From Omphiscola glabra (lineage: Eukaryota > Mollusca > Gastropoda > Lymnaeidae): DNA of 64,000 bases. The notes beneath the pieces were generated by a model. The model did not search any database. It worked only from the letters and a program-made list of their open reading frames with translations, and was not told the origin of the DNA. The stretch is taken from assembly GCA_964017045.1 (NCBI GenBank), contig OZ024802.1, positions 31,148,793-31,212,792 of the forward strand, written 5' to 3'. Below are positions 11,704 through 23,734 of the stretch, one piece after another. The translations under genes were made by a program, and so were the position numbers. Position 1 is the first letter of the stretch; each line of letters begins with the position of its first letter.

Positions 11704-12311
11704 CTCTAGATCATCGTCAAAGGTAAGGCAAGCAAGGGGAAACAAATCAAAACAAGAATATTTGCCCACTGTCATTATAGCTACGCCACTGGAGCGAAAA
11801 CGCCCTTGTACACAAGAATAATTTATGCCAATGAAAACAATCAATCTAAGATTGAAATTTTTTAAAGCGTAGCTTTCGTTTTGACCAAAAAAAAAAAAAA
11901 TGAGGAATAGAGAAAATTAGAAATATCCCCAGAAAGCACAATTGTTGTCTACGTCATCTATATTGACAGAATGACGTAATAACATGGCGGTCTGTTGACT
12001 AAACAACTCCATTTCACTCAATGGGAGTTTGATTTTTGAGTATTCCAATTCGCATAAAAAGGACTCACTCCTCTCTTGGATCAGTTAAGGCAATACATGT
12101 TTTAAACTCCTTTACCACAAGATGTACTTCATTTAGTTATAACAATGGAAACTAGTGTTTTAAATGTGTCGCTGGAATTGGGTCATTCAAATGAAGTCTA
12201 CACACATGCAACGAAGTCACATTTCTAGCAGGAAGTGTCTGTGTTAGCGATCGTGTACAAAATATATATTTATTTACCGACTGCGATTTCCTCTAGTTCA
12301 GGCGATTAGAC
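11704..12311. other. 5' flank of the 410-aa gene
   Basis: Contains two CRE-like stretches (CTACGTCA near 11949 and ATGACGTAA near 11971). A splice-acceptor-like GATTTCCTCTAG ends at about 12297, 14 bases before the start codon, so a 5' UTR intron is possible. No TATA box is convincing. Confidence 0.35.
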
Positions 12312-13544
12312 ATGTCAAATTACCAGCTCGCCACATGTGCTCCCCAGACCTACCAAGTGGCACCCCAGCGCACCCAGCTGCCCGTGCTCAACGCCGGAGA
12401 TGTCGGGGCGTTCAAATCCTCAGGCCAGTGCAAGCTCGCCGAGGTGGGCCACGCGGCGCTCCACCCGCCCCTGTCACTGTTTTACAAGCTGCACCCGGAA
12501 CATTACACGAAGGCCTTCAACAGCTCGGGGAACATCATCGGCGTCAACAAGGAGGTGCCGTACCCGTTCGAGAACCGACTGTACCACCACCTGCCGTTCC
12601 CGAGGACCGTGGGCTGGTACCGCACGAGAGTCGTCGGCGAAGACGAAAACGTATGCGTGTCCGACCTGGTGAAAAAGAAGCTGGAGAGGAACAAGAAAGA
12701 AGCACCCAAGGCGCAGCTGGCCGAGTACTTCACGGCCGAGAACGACGAAGGCTACAACCAATGGGCCTCGCGCAAACGGCAGGAAACGGAGACCAAAGAG
12801 GAGGTCTTGGCCCAGAGCAGGAAGGTCGGTGCGGACATAAAGGCGCTACCCGGCCACTTCAACCCTTCCACGACGGAGACCTCCAACGAAGTCTACGGGC
12901 AGTACATCGACCTTCGTCCCAAGTTCCCGGCCGTGTACCCGCTCCCGGAGAAAATCCCGCCTATGCCGCTCCAGGTCCTGGTCTCCTTCCGCCCCACCAA
13001 CATGTCCGACCACCCACGGATTCCAGATCACTCGTTTGCGGTCGAGCCCCGGGAGATGGTGAAAAGGGAAGGGTGCTACTCCCGTGGGGTGTACGGCACC
13101 GTCTACTACCCTCAGGTGACGAAAGGATCCAGCGCTCCACCCTACACGTTCAGCAGAAGCCACCACTATCTCGGAGCGGTCGTCGGTGAGCGAAAGCCCG
13201 GCCAAACCTGGCCGCTGTACTCACCCACTGGACTCGAGCTTAACCGACCCGTCCCCCGCCGGGTATCCATCATCGCTGGCCGTGGCGGGAAGGAGAACGT
13301 CCACCTGTCCGTCCCGCCCAGATGCGTCCCGTACGTCTACAACAGATACATGACCTACAGCTACCCCGCCAGCAACGACCCGGAAACCGAGCCGAACCCG
13401 GCCGTGCAAACCAACAAGCAGACGTGCGCCCCGTGTGACCCCAAAGTCTCGGCGCTCTCGCGAGACAATCCCTGCAGTCTAGACTTCATAAACCCACGCA
13501 TTCTCCCGGTTCCTATGGAGATAAGAAAACATCCGCCATGTTGA
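12312..13544 (+). CDS. Uncharacterised 410-aa Pro/Tyr/Arg-rich protein, one coding exon
   Basis: Function not recognised. One uninterrupted ATG-to-TGA frame of 410 codons is strongly GC-rich against AT-rich flanks, the best sign that it is a real gene; the long ORFs in other frames here are shadows. The start is the first ATG (ATGTCAAATTACCAG), 14 bases after an acceptor-like site. The product has no signal peptide or membrane segment. It has a basic helix-prone stretch at about 115-175 (VKKKLERNKKEAPKAQ onward), Pro/Tyr-rich segments (YPFENRLYHHLPFPRTVGWY at 83-102; FPAVYPLPEKIPPMPLQ near 205-221; APPYTFSRSHHYLG near 277-290) and a Cys-containing tail (CAPCDP). Such extended low-hydrophobicity proteins are common among axonemal and sperm microtubule-binding proteins; this is inference from composition. 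It is the most distant member of the local cluster and shows no convincing alignment with the others. Confidence 0.85.
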   Translation: MSNYQLATCAPQTYQVAPQRTQLPVLNAGDVGAFKSSGQCKLAEVGHAALHPPLSLFYKLHPEHYTKAFNSSGNIIGVNKEVPYPFENRLYHHLPFPRTVGWYRTRVVGEDENVCVSDLVKKKLERNKKEAPKAQLAEYFTAENDEGYNQWASRKRQETETKEEVLAQSRKVGADIKALPGHFNPSTTETSNEVYGQYIDLRPKFPAVYPLPEKIPPMPLQVLVSFRPTNMSDHPRIPDHSFAVEPREMVKREGCYSRGVYGTVYYPQVTKGSSAPPYTFSRSHHYLGAVVGERKPGQTWPLYSPTGLELNRPVPRRVSIIAGRGGKENVHLSVPPRCVPYVYNRYMTYSYPASNDPETEPNPAVQTNKQTCAPCDPKVSALSRDNPCSLDFINPRILPVPMEIRKHPPC

Positions 13545-14019
13545 AGGTGATTGCCGTGAACAGCAAAAGAAAAAATATATAAAATTGAAAAAGAATTTCT
13601 TGGCAGTCCATTCCACCGAAGTTGGCGCCATTAAACCATCTGTGACCATGATAGCTTTGATCATTGGAAGTAGTTTTTTTCACGTCAGTTAAGGTGTTTT
13701 AGTTAGTTCTGATTTTTTTTGTATTGTATCTTTCCACCGCCTCTTGTTTAAGTCAAAGTGATCCAAGTCATCACAGGTTTGACTTCAACACGCGCCGGTT
13801 GCGTCATTCCACATTTTTGAATTGCATTGATTTTTTTAAAAACATTCACTTTGGGTTGACGGAACTTCGTCTTATTTATTACTGACACAAGTTTAACATA
13901 GTGCCTATTAAATTTCAGGTTAAATTGTCCATAACAATGTCACCCTTTTTTTATAAGGAGTCGTCTGCTGCATTCATACTAAGACTTATTTTAGACTCAA
14001 AAGATATTCCTCACATGCC
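13545..14019. other. 3' flank of the 410-aa gene
   Basis: Probable 3' UTR and intergenic DNA. No canonical AATAAA lies close to the stop. Confidence 0.4.
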
Positions 14020-14180
14020 CAGAGGCGTAGCTAGAGTGTTTGGCGCCCTCTTTTCCTTTTTTTCAACTCTCAAACCCATTATTTTCATCAATAAAATAAT
14101 ACCAAAGCACATTTTGACGCCCCTAACAAGCTGGCGCCCGGGTACATCTGTACCCCCTGCCTCCCTATGCTACGCCTCTG
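14020..14180. mobile_element. hAT-like MITE, CAGAGGCGTAGC subtype
   Basis: Ends CAGAGGCGTAGC and GCTACGCCTCTG. The interior has TGGCGCCC and GGCGCCCGGG. Perfect 8-bp target duplication CACATGCC at 14012-14019 and 14181-14188. 161 bp. Confidence 0.88.
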
Positions 14181-15204
14181 CACATGCCCAAATGTTTCAT
14201 ATTCAAATATATTCCGGCAAGTGATTTTAGTGATGTGAAAAGAACTTCTGGCCATGGTTGAAGAAAGTTTTGTAGTCTCCACCCCATATTGTTCAAATAC
14301 AAAACAGAATATTAAAACATTGTTTAAACTATTTAAAATTTACCTCCCCCCCCCCCCCCCCCCAAAAAAAAATTTTTAAAAAAAAATAAAAAAAAATAAA
14401 AAAAAAAAAAAAGTATTTTTTGTCGTACACGTTTGCGGCACTGATGGTAACAATACTATTCACTATTTCATTTCTATTCACATTTCATCTCGTTCGGGTT
14501 TGAAATTCACAATTTATACCGTTGCTCGTGACAAAATCTATACTATTTATTCATGACTTTATTTGGTTTCATTTTGCTGTTGAACATTGCTATGAAATTG
14601 ATTTGTCATTGTTTAAGAAACTACTTTAAGCTATTCGTATTTATATTTAAATATTGCGTACATAGGGGGGTTACGGAGGCGGTGGTCCACCGTGGGGGGG
14701 GGGGGGCGGGGGGCTCTTTTATTTCTTTATATTGAGGGGCGGCATTTTCCTCACAGTACAGATTATTTATTTATTTATTTTGGGGGGGGGATATTTGGAG
14801 GGGGGCTCAAAAGGCTTGTCCCGCCACGGAAGAGGGGGGGGGGGGCTGGGGTGGCTAACTTCGGATGCGCAGAGAACTTGATTGTAGAATGTGACGAAAT
14901 TTAGTTTTGAATCTAAAGTGGCGCCGGCTAATTATTCCCCCCCCCCCCTCATTTACCAGGGCTTAAAGGGGAGATATCCGTTTTACTATTTGCCGGATAA
15001 GACATGTAGGATTGAAGAAGTAATTTGTTAATAGTTTCCAAAATTATCCTAAGTCACCCTACTTTTGTACGTTTTTTTTTTGTAAGCCCACCGGGCAGGA
15101 AATATACATATATACATATATATATGTGTGTGAGTGTGTATATATATTGCGTATACTGTTTGCACCCAACTTACCCCCCAACATTAATTTATAGAATCGT
15201 ATAT
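14181..15204. other. Intergenic DNA with homopolymer tracts
   Basis: Contains a C18/A-rich junction at about 14346-14412, G-runs at 14694-14711, 14780-14789 and 14835-14845, and a C-run at about 14937-14948. (TA)/(TG) dinucleotide tracts lie near 15100-15150. No gene. Confidence 0.55.
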
Positions 15205-15295
15205 AGGTAGTTGTTGGCGGGGTATGTTAGTTGTTGGCGGGGTATGTTAGTTGTTGGCGGGGTATGTTAGCTGTTGGCGGCGTATGTTAGTTGTT
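15205..15295. repeat. 20-bp minisatellite, 4 copies
   Basis: Unit TAGTTGTTGGCGGGGTATGT. Confidence 0.95.
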
Positions 15296-15357
15296 CATAG
15301 TCCAGTTTGTTCTTTGTTTCAAAAGTCCGAGAATATTTATGTCCGAGGATATTTTGT

Positions 15358-15800
15358 CCGGGGGTTTATTGCCCTGGGCTTTATTGCCCTGTGGTTCATT
15401 GCCCTGTGATTTATTGTTTTGGGTTTCATAGCCCTGTGGTTCATTGCCCTGTGGTTCATAGCCCTGTGGTTTATTGACCTGTGGTTCATTGCCCTGTGAT
15501 TTATTGTTGGGTTTCATAGCCCTGTGGTTCATTGCCCTGTGGTTCATTGTCCTGTGGTTCATTGCCCTGTGGTTCATTGCCTTGTGATTCATTACCCTGT
15601 GGTTCATTGCTCTGTTGTTCATTGCTCTGTGGTTCATTGCCCTGTGGTTTATTGACCTGTGGTTCATTGCCCTGTGGTTTACTGTCCGAGTTTTTATTGT
15701 CCATGGGTTTCTTGTCCACGGGTTTATTGTTCCGGGTTTATTGAAAGAAAGTGAGTTGTCCTGAGGTTTATTGTCTTCGGGCTTATTGTCCGAGGGTTGT
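15358..15800. repeat. 15-bp minisatellite, about 28 copies
   Basis: Unit CCCTGTGGTTCATTG with GTTTATTG variants. ORFs on both strands (NEPQG repeats) follow from the 15-bp period. Confidence 0.95.
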
Positions 15801-17679
15801 TGTCTTGGCAAGAGTTACCAATCATTATCAAAACATTAATTGAAATTAACTTTTTTTTTTAAAAGAATGACATAAGATTATTCTTGTTCATTAATTTGTC
15901 TTCCAAAATTCAAATGGTAATTTCACTGTTCAAATTATGACCATAAAGCCATGCCACTGTTACAATTTATTAAACATTATATTTATGTATATTATTTATA
16001 GCTATCGCTGACAGTTAAATAAATTGACTTCCATCCATCCATTAATTATAGCATGCTGCGAATCATCCATCCTTTCATCCAGCCATTACCCAAATCGCTT
16101 CAGATAACCACCCATTATCAATTCAATTCAGATATCCACACATCCAGCCATTTATCCATGCCGAAATCCACCCGTCCAGATATCCAGGTATTCACGCATC
16201 CATATATCAACCATCCACATATTCAGAGATCCAGATATCAACCATTGAAATTTTAATGTTCATTTATTTTCTCCATTCATCCAGCTATGCACTTATCCAT
16301 CCATCCACCCAGCCACAATTACATCAAAATCTTTTGACTCTCTATGCTCGAAGCTATTCAAACAACGTTTTCATGCATTCGTTCCATTGACTCATTCAGC
16401 TATGCAAACAACTTTTCATGCCTTCCTTCCATTTACTCATTTAGCCATTCAGACAACTTTTTCACGCCGCCCTTCCATTGACCCATTCAGCTATTCTTAC
16501 AACTTTTCCCTGCCATCCTTTCATTGACTAATTCAGCTATTTACACAACTTTCATGCATTCCTTCCAATTACTTATTTAGTTATTCACACAACCTTTCCT
16601 GCCTTCCTTCCATATACAAACTCAGCTATTCATTCCACCTGCCTTACATCCACATCCACCTGTCCACTTTCCAATCACCAGAAAAACTATTATCCATCCA
16701 CCTATTGTAAAAGCATCCTCCCATCAACTCATCCACCCCTCAACTCATCCACACATCAACTCCACGCCCATCCAGCAGATCATTGCTTTCATCCTACGTC
16801 ATCTGTTGTTTATAAATATCCGAACGTTCACGTATATATTCCTATTCTTGATTCCCATCCATGAAATCAGTGCAAAACTTAAACTATCACTTTCTTCAGC
16901 CGGCTCTTCAACCCTACTTGTTTGGTTGGTCTCCCTTGCACTGACGCAGTATCTTTAAATAGCTTATCCTTACATGTAAACGACTAATCACGTTTTTCGA
17001 GCCATTGCCGTTTTTGTTGGAGATTCTGTTTGTAGCGGAGCTGAAAATAGCTCCACATACTCACGGGGGTTCTCAAAACTCGAGTTGAAAACCTCCGGAC
17101 CACCCAAACCCTCATTTTCTTTTAATGTGTCCAATTCGAACATTCCTGTATGGACGGACAGCTGTTGACGTGGGACAGAGGTATACCAATTTTAAGAATA
17201 AAATAAATGTGACTTTTCATAGCCTTGAGTTTGTTCAGTTCATTTTTATACAGGTTAAGCTAATACTAGATTTTTTAAAAAAAGATTCCGATGCGGATCC
17301 CCTCACGATTTTAAAGGTATCGCTTTCACGTGTCTCTGGCGTGGCCATGTTTAGTTGGCTTTCGTTTGAACAATTCAGCTCCATATAGTCAGGAAACATT
17401 GGATCAAACACTTTAATTCAGAAATATTAAAATAGCAAATCTGCTGAGACTTAGTTCACTTCCGCTAAGCGGAACTTTTTTTTTAAAGGATAAACAATGA
17501 ATGCTCCCTTCATGTGTAAAGATAAGGCGTATGAATACATCCCGGATATTTTTGGACAGAAAGAGCTCCTTACCAGAATTAAAGGAATACACCCAGCAAC
17601 AATACTCTAACGTCTCTCCTTTTGTACAATTTTAAAGGCAATTTACGGCAACGTCAATTTTCATGTGAAGAGAATGCTG
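15801..17679. other. Intergenic DNA with degenerate CCAT repeats
   Basis: From about 16028 to 16760 the sequence is a loose series of CCATCCATT/CATTCAGCTATTC words, an eroded tandem array. 16761-17679 has no recognisable gene. Confidence 0.5.
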
Positions 17680-17686
17680 TGGGTGC

Positions 17687-17805
17687 AGCGGTTCTCAAAC
17701 GGGATCTGCTTGCTTTTTATTAAACAGAAGACCTCCCTGGACATCCTCCTAACCCGGGATGTACCGGAAAATCCTGGTAAAAAACCTTAAGGACATAATC
17801 TTTTT
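17687..17805. mobile_element. Degenerate hAT end
   Basis: CAGCGGTTCTCAAACGGGAT at 17687 matches hAT termini of the TTCTCAA class. No matching right end or target duplication was found, so it is a solo or eroded terminus. Confidence 0.35.
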
Positions 17806-17814
17806 TTTTCTTCC

Positions 17815-17878
17815 AAGTCAAAGATTGTCACAAAATTGTCAAAGATTGTCACAAAGTTGTCAAAGATTGTCACAAATT
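17815..17878. repeat. 18-bp tandem repeat, 3-4 copies
   Basis: Unit GTCAAAGATTGTCACAAA. Confidence 0.9.
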
Positions 17879-18214
17879 GGACGATATAGGCCAGTACCTG
17901 AAATATCTAGTTAGCTATGCTGCATTAGCAGGCTCAGTTGCTGTAGCACACAGGTTCTCAAACGTTGTTCTTGTTAAGTCATCACTACATTTTTTTTACA
18001 ATAATAGAAGTAAAGTGACCCCTTTCCGAGACACATTTATAAAGGAGGCTTTGATAGCAGGGTAAATGTTTGGAAACGGAAAAACTAGATTTTTTCTATA
18101 TAATGTCGCCGTAATACAAGACGTTTTTGTGTTTACATTCTATATTCTATGATTGAAATCGTAACTCAAACTTAAAGACAAAGCCCCGGGACCCTTTTTT
18201 TCTCAAACAGGGCG

Positions 18215-18432
18215 GAGCTGGAGCCTTCCCAGAATGCCGCGGCACACTTGGACCCTTCCCGGAATGCCGCGGCACACTTGGACCCGGCACACGTGGACCC
18301 TTCTCGGAATGCCGCGGCACACTTGGACCCTTCCCAGAATGCCGCGGCTCACTTGGACCCTTCTGAGATTGCATCGGCACGCATTTACCCTTTCCAGAAT
18401 GCCACGGCACACATTTACCCTTCATAGAATGC
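18215..18432. repeat. ~30-bp minisatellite, about 7 copies
   Basis: The unit contains GAATGCCGCGGCACACTTGG and ACCCTTC. GC-rich inside AT-rich flanks. Confidence 0.92.
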
Positions 18433-18675
18433 CGAAACATACAAAAGTATATGAGTTCAAGGTACTTGTGGTCAATTAACATATGCCAGTTGCGTTTTCA
18501 AAAGCTCAAAAATAAAAAAAAGGTCATTAAAGATTTGATCAAAACCTTAAACAAATCTTTAAAGGGAATCAAATAGTTCAAAGAAATTGAAGGCCTTAAC
18601 GGATTGTACCTTGAATGTGTATTAGACCTGTAGCTTGTTGGACTGCAGATTTGAGGCAACTAAAAATCGCCTTAG

Positions 18676-18834
18676 CAGTGGCGTAGCTAAGGGTTAGTGG
18701 TGCCCGGGAAGGGGCGAATAATTTTGCACCCTCCTGGCCGAAAACGCCGCCCTTCCATATATTTTTTTTAAAAAAGTACCACCCAGGGGCGGGTCACACA
18801 CTTCTCAACCCCCCCCCCTTTTCCTACGCCAGTG
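18676..18834. mobile_element. hAT-like MITE, CAGTGGCGTAGC family, diverged copy
   Basis: Left end CAGTGGCGTAGCTAAGG, right end TCCTACGCCAGTG, GTGCCCGGG inside. The flanks (CGCCTTAG, GCTATTAG) only partly agree, so the target duplication is eroded. Confidence 0.65.
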
Positions 18835-19655
18835 GCTATTAGTCGTTGGGAAAAATAAAGATTGTTTTTCTTTGAAAGAAATCGACTGAAACCGAATATC
18901 ATTAGATGTGACCCTGTAATCTCAGTGACCAGACATTCCTCTATTACAGACATCCCCCTATCCCAGACTTTGTCTTGAACATTGCTCGATGGGTGTATGT
19001 GTTTCTGTGTGTCTCTGTGTATGTGTCTGTGTGTGTGTGAGTGAGTGTGTGTAAGTGTATGTGCATTAGTTATAAATGTCAAGAATAAAACACATTTGAA
19101 CGGATTAATTGAGATGGTAAGCAGGTCGGTTCTTTGTTTCATATATCATATGTCGTGCCGAGGGTCACCAAGGGCCAAGTTTCTGTTTTCAGCCTGCTCA
19201 ATTCTATGGGCGTATGGAAGAATTTTGACCAACAAATCATTCCTGCCGAAGGCGGCGAGTTTAAAATGTATAATTTTAGGGTTGTAAACACGAAACAAAC
19301 CCCCCCCCCCCTTTTTTTTTTTAAACTACCCACCCTTACCTATCAGCGCCATCTGTGCAAATCTCTAACTCATCCCTTTTAGGCCATGACTTTGGAAGAA
19401 ATAGTACGCTACTTTCAAAAGAAAAAGATCACTGCTTGAAGCCCAATCAAGAGAACAAGACATGTTATTTGTGCTCGCCTTCGGAGTCTTTCAAAAGTTA
19501 TTAGGTCCAAGCGCAGCTTGAATGGTATTGCAAAGGGCCTCAAAATCAGAGTAGCCCAGGGTCTCCCATAAGCTAAACCTAGCATGCAGTACAAATAATG
19601 TTTATAATATATTCTTTATTACACATTCAATTTGTTTTTCCTTATATTCATTAAA
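18835..19655. other. Intergenic DNA
   Basis: Includes a (GT)n-rich tract at about 18992-19060 and a C/T homopolymer junction at 19302-19322. No gene supported. Confidence 0.45.
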
Positions 19656-19739
19656 AGCAAACAACAGCAAAAACAACAGCAACAACAACAGCAACAACAA
19701 CAACAGCAGCAACAACAGCAACAACAACAGCAGCAACAA

Positions 19740-19771
<32 letters not shown>

Positions 19772-20755
19772 ACAACATCCACAACAACAACAACATCCAC
19801 AACAACAACAACATCCACAACAACAACAACATCCACAACAACAACAACATCCACAACAACAACAACATCCACAACAACAACAACATCCACAACAACAACA
19901 ACATCCACAACAACAACAACAACATCCACAACAACAACATCAACAACAACAACATCGCAACAAAAACAATATCCACAACAACAACAACATCCACAACAAC
20001 AACAACATCCACAACAACAACAACATCCACAACAACAGCAGCAACATCCAAAACAACAGCAGCAACAGCAGCAACAGCAACAACAGCAAAAACAACAGCA
20101 ACAAAATCCACAACAACAACACCATCCACAACAACAACAACATCCACAACAACAACATCCACAACAACAACATCCACAACAGCAACAACATCCACAACAA
20201 CAACATCCACAACAACAACAACATCCACAACAACAACAACAACATCCACAACAACAACAACATCCACAACAACAACATCCACAACAACAACATCCACAAC
20301 AACAACACCATCCACAACAACAACAACATCCACAACATCAACAACATCCAGAACAACAACAACATCCACAACAACAACAACATCCACAACAGCAACAACA
20401 TCCACAACAACAACAACATCCACAACAACAACAACATCCACAACAACAACAACATCCACAACAACAACATCCACAACAGCAACAACATCCACAACAACAA
20501 CAACATCCACAACAACAACAACATCCACAACAACAACATCCACAACAACAACATCCACAACAACAACATCCACAACAGCAACAACATCCACAACAGCAAC
20601 AACATCCACAACAACAACAACATCCACAACAGCAACAACATCCACAACAACAACAACATCCACAACAACAACAACATCCACAACAACAACATCATCTTCA
20701 ACAACAACATCCACAACAACAACATCATCCACAACAACAACATCCACAGGAAGCA
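19656..20755. repeat. 1.1-kb (CAA)n-derived array with CATCCACAACAACAA units
   Basis: The left third is CAA/CAG triplets. The rest is about 45 units of CATCCA followed by 3-5 CAA triplets. Because nearly all blocks are multiples of 3, frames are open on both strands (poly-Gln/His-Pro/Asn on plus, poly-Val-Asp/Leu on minus). No splice sites or non-repeat coding flank exist, so it is scored as a microsatellite, not a gene. Confidence 0.92.
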
Positions 20756-21300
20756 TAATAAAAATGAATGAACACCTGTTTGAATTTCTGTTTCACATAT
20801 CGATCTGTATTTGCTTAAAAACCAATAACCAGTCAGTTGTTGTATTTACAATTTCAATATATTTACATTCATTGATCAAGAAACTTTACTAGTAAGTGTT
20901 AAGCGTGAGGGGTTTTGACAGGGGTCTATTTGCTACAGTAGGAGAATCCTTTCTAAAGATAAACTATTGTAGATACTATTTCTAGTGTATTATGTAACGT
21001 GACCTATTGATCAAAATTTTAATACTAATTTATCACACACAAAAAAAAAAAAAAACACAACTAGATTCGTTGTCATGATGTGTGAACTCTTTCACTCTGA
21101 GTTTACACATACAAAAGAATAATCTAGAATTCAAGCTTTGCAAATTGACCTGATGATGTCCCCTTTGAATATTTGATGTGCTCATTGTAAGTGAAACTAC
21201 ACATTATATTTCATATTTTGGAAAAAAAAGTGTGGGGGGGGGGGCGGGGGGGTGAGGGGGGGGGCGCTACTCCTTTAATCAACGAAACGGAATGACGCGC
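20756..21300. other. Intergenic DNA
   Basis: AT-rich. G-runs at 21234-21265 are potential quadruplex-forming sequence. No gene. Confidence 0.45.
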
Positions 21301-21870
21301 AGCTGGGATTTTGCGGATGAAACTATGGGTTGGGAGTACGTGGATTAACTCATGGGTTTGGATAACGTAGAAGAGCACATGGGTTGGGATTATGTGGATG
21401 AACACATGGGATTATGGGGATGAACACGCGGGTTGGGATTATGTGGATGAACACATGGGTTGGGATTATGTGGATGAACACATGGGATGGGATTATGGGG
21501 ATGAACACACGGGTTGGGATTATGTGGATGAACACACGGGTTGGGATTATGTGGATGAACACACGGGTTGGGATTATGTGGATTAACACGGGTTGTGGGT
21601 TATGTGGGAGAAACCAAGGATTTGGATTATGTGGATGAACCTATGGTTTGGGATTACGTGGATGAGCCCCTATCCAGGGATTATGTGGATGAATCCATAG
21701 GTTGGATAAAGTTTTAAAAACACATGAGTTGGGATTCGGTGTAGCAGCCTATGGGTAGTACGTCTTTTAGGATGAAGTATATCAGCCCATCGGTTGGGAT
21801 AACGTGGATCAACACGTGTGTTGGGATTGAGTAGATCAACCCACCGGGTTGGGAACACGGGAAATGACCC
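21301..21870. repeat. 27-bp minisatellite, regular then degenerate
   Basis: The unit contains GGGTTGGGATTATGTGGATG and AACACAT. About 10 regular copies reach to about 21600, then eroded copies to 21870, ending next to a candidate exon. Confidence 0.9.
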
Positions 21871-21891
21871 ATGGCCCGAAAGTTCAGCGGC

Positions 21892-22024
21892 TTAGTATAT
21901 TTTCCTCGGCACCATCGCGCACTGATGAACCCCGACCTTGTATATCGGCGCCCTCATGCCTTCAAGGTCAGGAACGAGGCGGTCTTCAAAACTGCACCCC
22001 TCGAGCATCATGGGTAAACGTTGC
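21892..22024 (-). CDS. Candidate terminal coding exon (43 codons plus stop)
   Basis: On the minus strand a pyrimidine-rich acceptor (TCCAATTTTCTCCCCCTAG) ends at 22025. The exon starts with one base completing a split codon and reads LPMMLEGCSFEDRLVPDLEG, then MRAPIYKVGVHQCAMVPRKI, Y and TAA at 21892. Phase and the RAPIYKVG motif match the style of the neighbouring genes, and the next exon upstream on this strand would be the 24501-28032 gene. If exon 3 of that gene were spliced here, the junction would read N-P-R-Q, exactly as its usual exon 4 does, so this may be an alternative last exon. It could also be the end of an unrecognised separate gene. Confidence 0.5.
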
Positions 22025-22404
22025 CTAGGGGGAGAAAATTGGAAAAAAAAAGGGGGGGGGGAATAGTTTAAATTGATTTCATATTTACTTATTGTCCTTC
22101 CAGCCTGGACGTAGTGAATTAGATTTATACACACGAGAATGACGTAGGCGTACATTTGTGACTGTAAGTGTACAATGTGTGTATATTTCAAAAGTGGGAA
22201 AGGGAGGGCTGGAGTGTGTGTTGTTTTGTGTGCGTGGTTGAGTTTTTGTGTGTGTGAACGTGGGCCCCGCAAAATATAAATTAGATAAATATTTATTACA
22301 AAAATAGATTTGTGTGCACACCGAATGAATTAGAAATCCTACTACGGCACCCAAATATTTCCAAAAGGTTGCTGACCCCTGATTTGGTATATGTTGTTGA
22401 TAGA
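22025..22404. other. Intergenic or intronic DNA with hAT-like end
   Basis: AGGTTGCTGACCCCTG near 22363-22378 is a common hAT terminus, but no partner end was located. Confidence 0.35.
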
Positions 22405-22905
22405 TTATTTGTATGGTCGGCCAAAGGAAAGGGCACGCACTCCGAAAACCCCCAGATAGCATCACCAGACAATCCCTAACATGGAATCCACATGGAAAAA
22501 GAAAGAGAGGAAGGACAAAGAATACGTGGAGGCAGACACGCAAAGTATGGGCCACACTTAAAATCAGATGGAGAAGGAACGCACGGGAACGAGATGAAGG
22601 GAGAATTCTTGTAGAAGGGCCTGTGCCCCCCAGACAGGGTAAATGGCGTGCGTAAGTGAGAAATGAAAACACTGGATGCTAACAGTTCTTCTACACAATG
22701 GGTCGTACCAGCTGGCGAGGCAGACTCTCCGTTAGAGAAGAATCCTCAGTCCGTGCACAAAGAAAAGCACACTGCAAGGAGAGGTAGAATCACCTCGTTT
22801 CCTTCTAGGACACCAAAACACGTGAACACTACGTGTGGGAAAGCTTTCCTGTCGCAAGTAGAACAGGCCAGTCACCTGCGTACCCACCGTCGAATATAGA
22901 CCTGA
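22405..22905 (+). pseudogene. LINE RT C-terminal fragment with zinc-finger tail
   Basis: The plus frame from about 22413 reads GHALRKPPDSITRQSLTWNP, then GKRKRGRTKNTWRQ. These are hallmark words of the C-terminal region of endonuclease/reverse-transcriptase LINEs (normally ...RQAL.WNPQGKRKRGRP.NTWRR). It stops at 22653. A second frame (to 22899) ends CGKAFLSQVEQASHLRTH, resembling the Cys/His knuckle that closes such proteins. Frame change and truncation make it a relic. Confidence 0.7.
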
Positions 22906-22927
22906 TCATCGTCGCAATGCGAAGGAG

Positions 22928-22950
22928 GAACAACAACAACAATAACATCC

Positions 22951-22981
<31 letters not shown>

Positions 22982-23158
22982 AAGCAACGACATTCCCAAC
23001 AAAACAACACCAACGAATAACAACAACAATATCATCAACAACAAGAGCAACATTCACAACAATTTCGACAACAACAACAACAATTTCGACAACAACAACA
23101 ACAATTTCGACAACAACAACAACAATTTCGACAACAACAATTTCAACAAAGACAACCA
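22928..23158. repeat. CAACAA-rich repeat with 21-bp TTTCGACAACAA units
   Basis: CAACAACAACAATTTCGA units, 5 regular copies at the right, looser AAC/ATC repeats at the left. Confidence 0.9.
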
Positions 23159-23344
23159 TGGGGATACAATATTATTTCTTGACGGGGATGGGGAGTAACT
23201 ATAAAAACTGAGGTGGTGGGGGGAGTGACCTGCAGGGACTTCGAGAGACAGGTATGAATAGAGCTACATGATTGACGTTGCATGAGCGGGGGGGGGGGGG
23301 GGCTTTATATTATGGTCGCGATCAACGTGATGTTCCACAAACTT

Positions 23345-23545
23345 CCATGACATTCGAAATGGCATGATGCCAGCCACACTTTGCACCACAATGGTGCACG
23401 TCTGTGTGTGATCTAACTTAAACGGCATGATGCCAGCCGGACTTTGCACCACAATGGTGCACGTCTGTGTGTGATCTAACTTAAACGGCATGATGCCAGC
23501 CGGACTTTGCACCAAAATGGTGCACGTCTTGGTGTGCTCTAACTT
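23345..23545. repeat. 63-bp tandem repeat, 3 copies
   Basis: The unit contains GGCATGATGCCAGCCGGACT, TTGCACCACAATGGTGCACG and TCTGTGTGTGATC. It includes two small palindromes (GGCATGATGCC; GCACCA..TGGTGC), so each unit can form two hairpins. Confidence 0.93.
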
Positions 23546-23734
23546 AAAATTAAAGGAAACGAAATATCGATATTGTTTGCCATGGCTTGCGCACAAAAGT
23601 TTCAATCTATTATGTTCCAATCTTAATTTGAAATTTTAAAATTTAAAACAACATACATTGTACTTTTAACTAAGAAATTTTATACAACAAAAAAAAAATA
23701 AAAACAGACAAAAAGCACCACTGAGTTAATCGAA

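Noticed and set aside
12335..13409. Overlapping ORFs of 60-284 codons on both strands of the 410-aa gene
   Set aside because: Shadows of the GC-rich coding frame; only the 12312 frame has the ATG, full length and sensible composition.
19602..20771. 380-codon open frames on both strands (poly-Gln/Asn/His and poly-Val-Asp)
   Set aside because: The region is a CAA-triplet microsatellite; open frames follow from the period of 3. No unique coding flanks or splice signals.
22085..22672. 195-codon minus-strand ORF
   Set aside because: Runs antisense through the LINE relic at 22405-22655 and low-complexity sequence.
23264..23620. 118-codon minus ORF with 21-residue FKLDHTQTCTIVVQ repeats
   Set aside because: Three 63-bp tandem units explain it; flanking residues look random.
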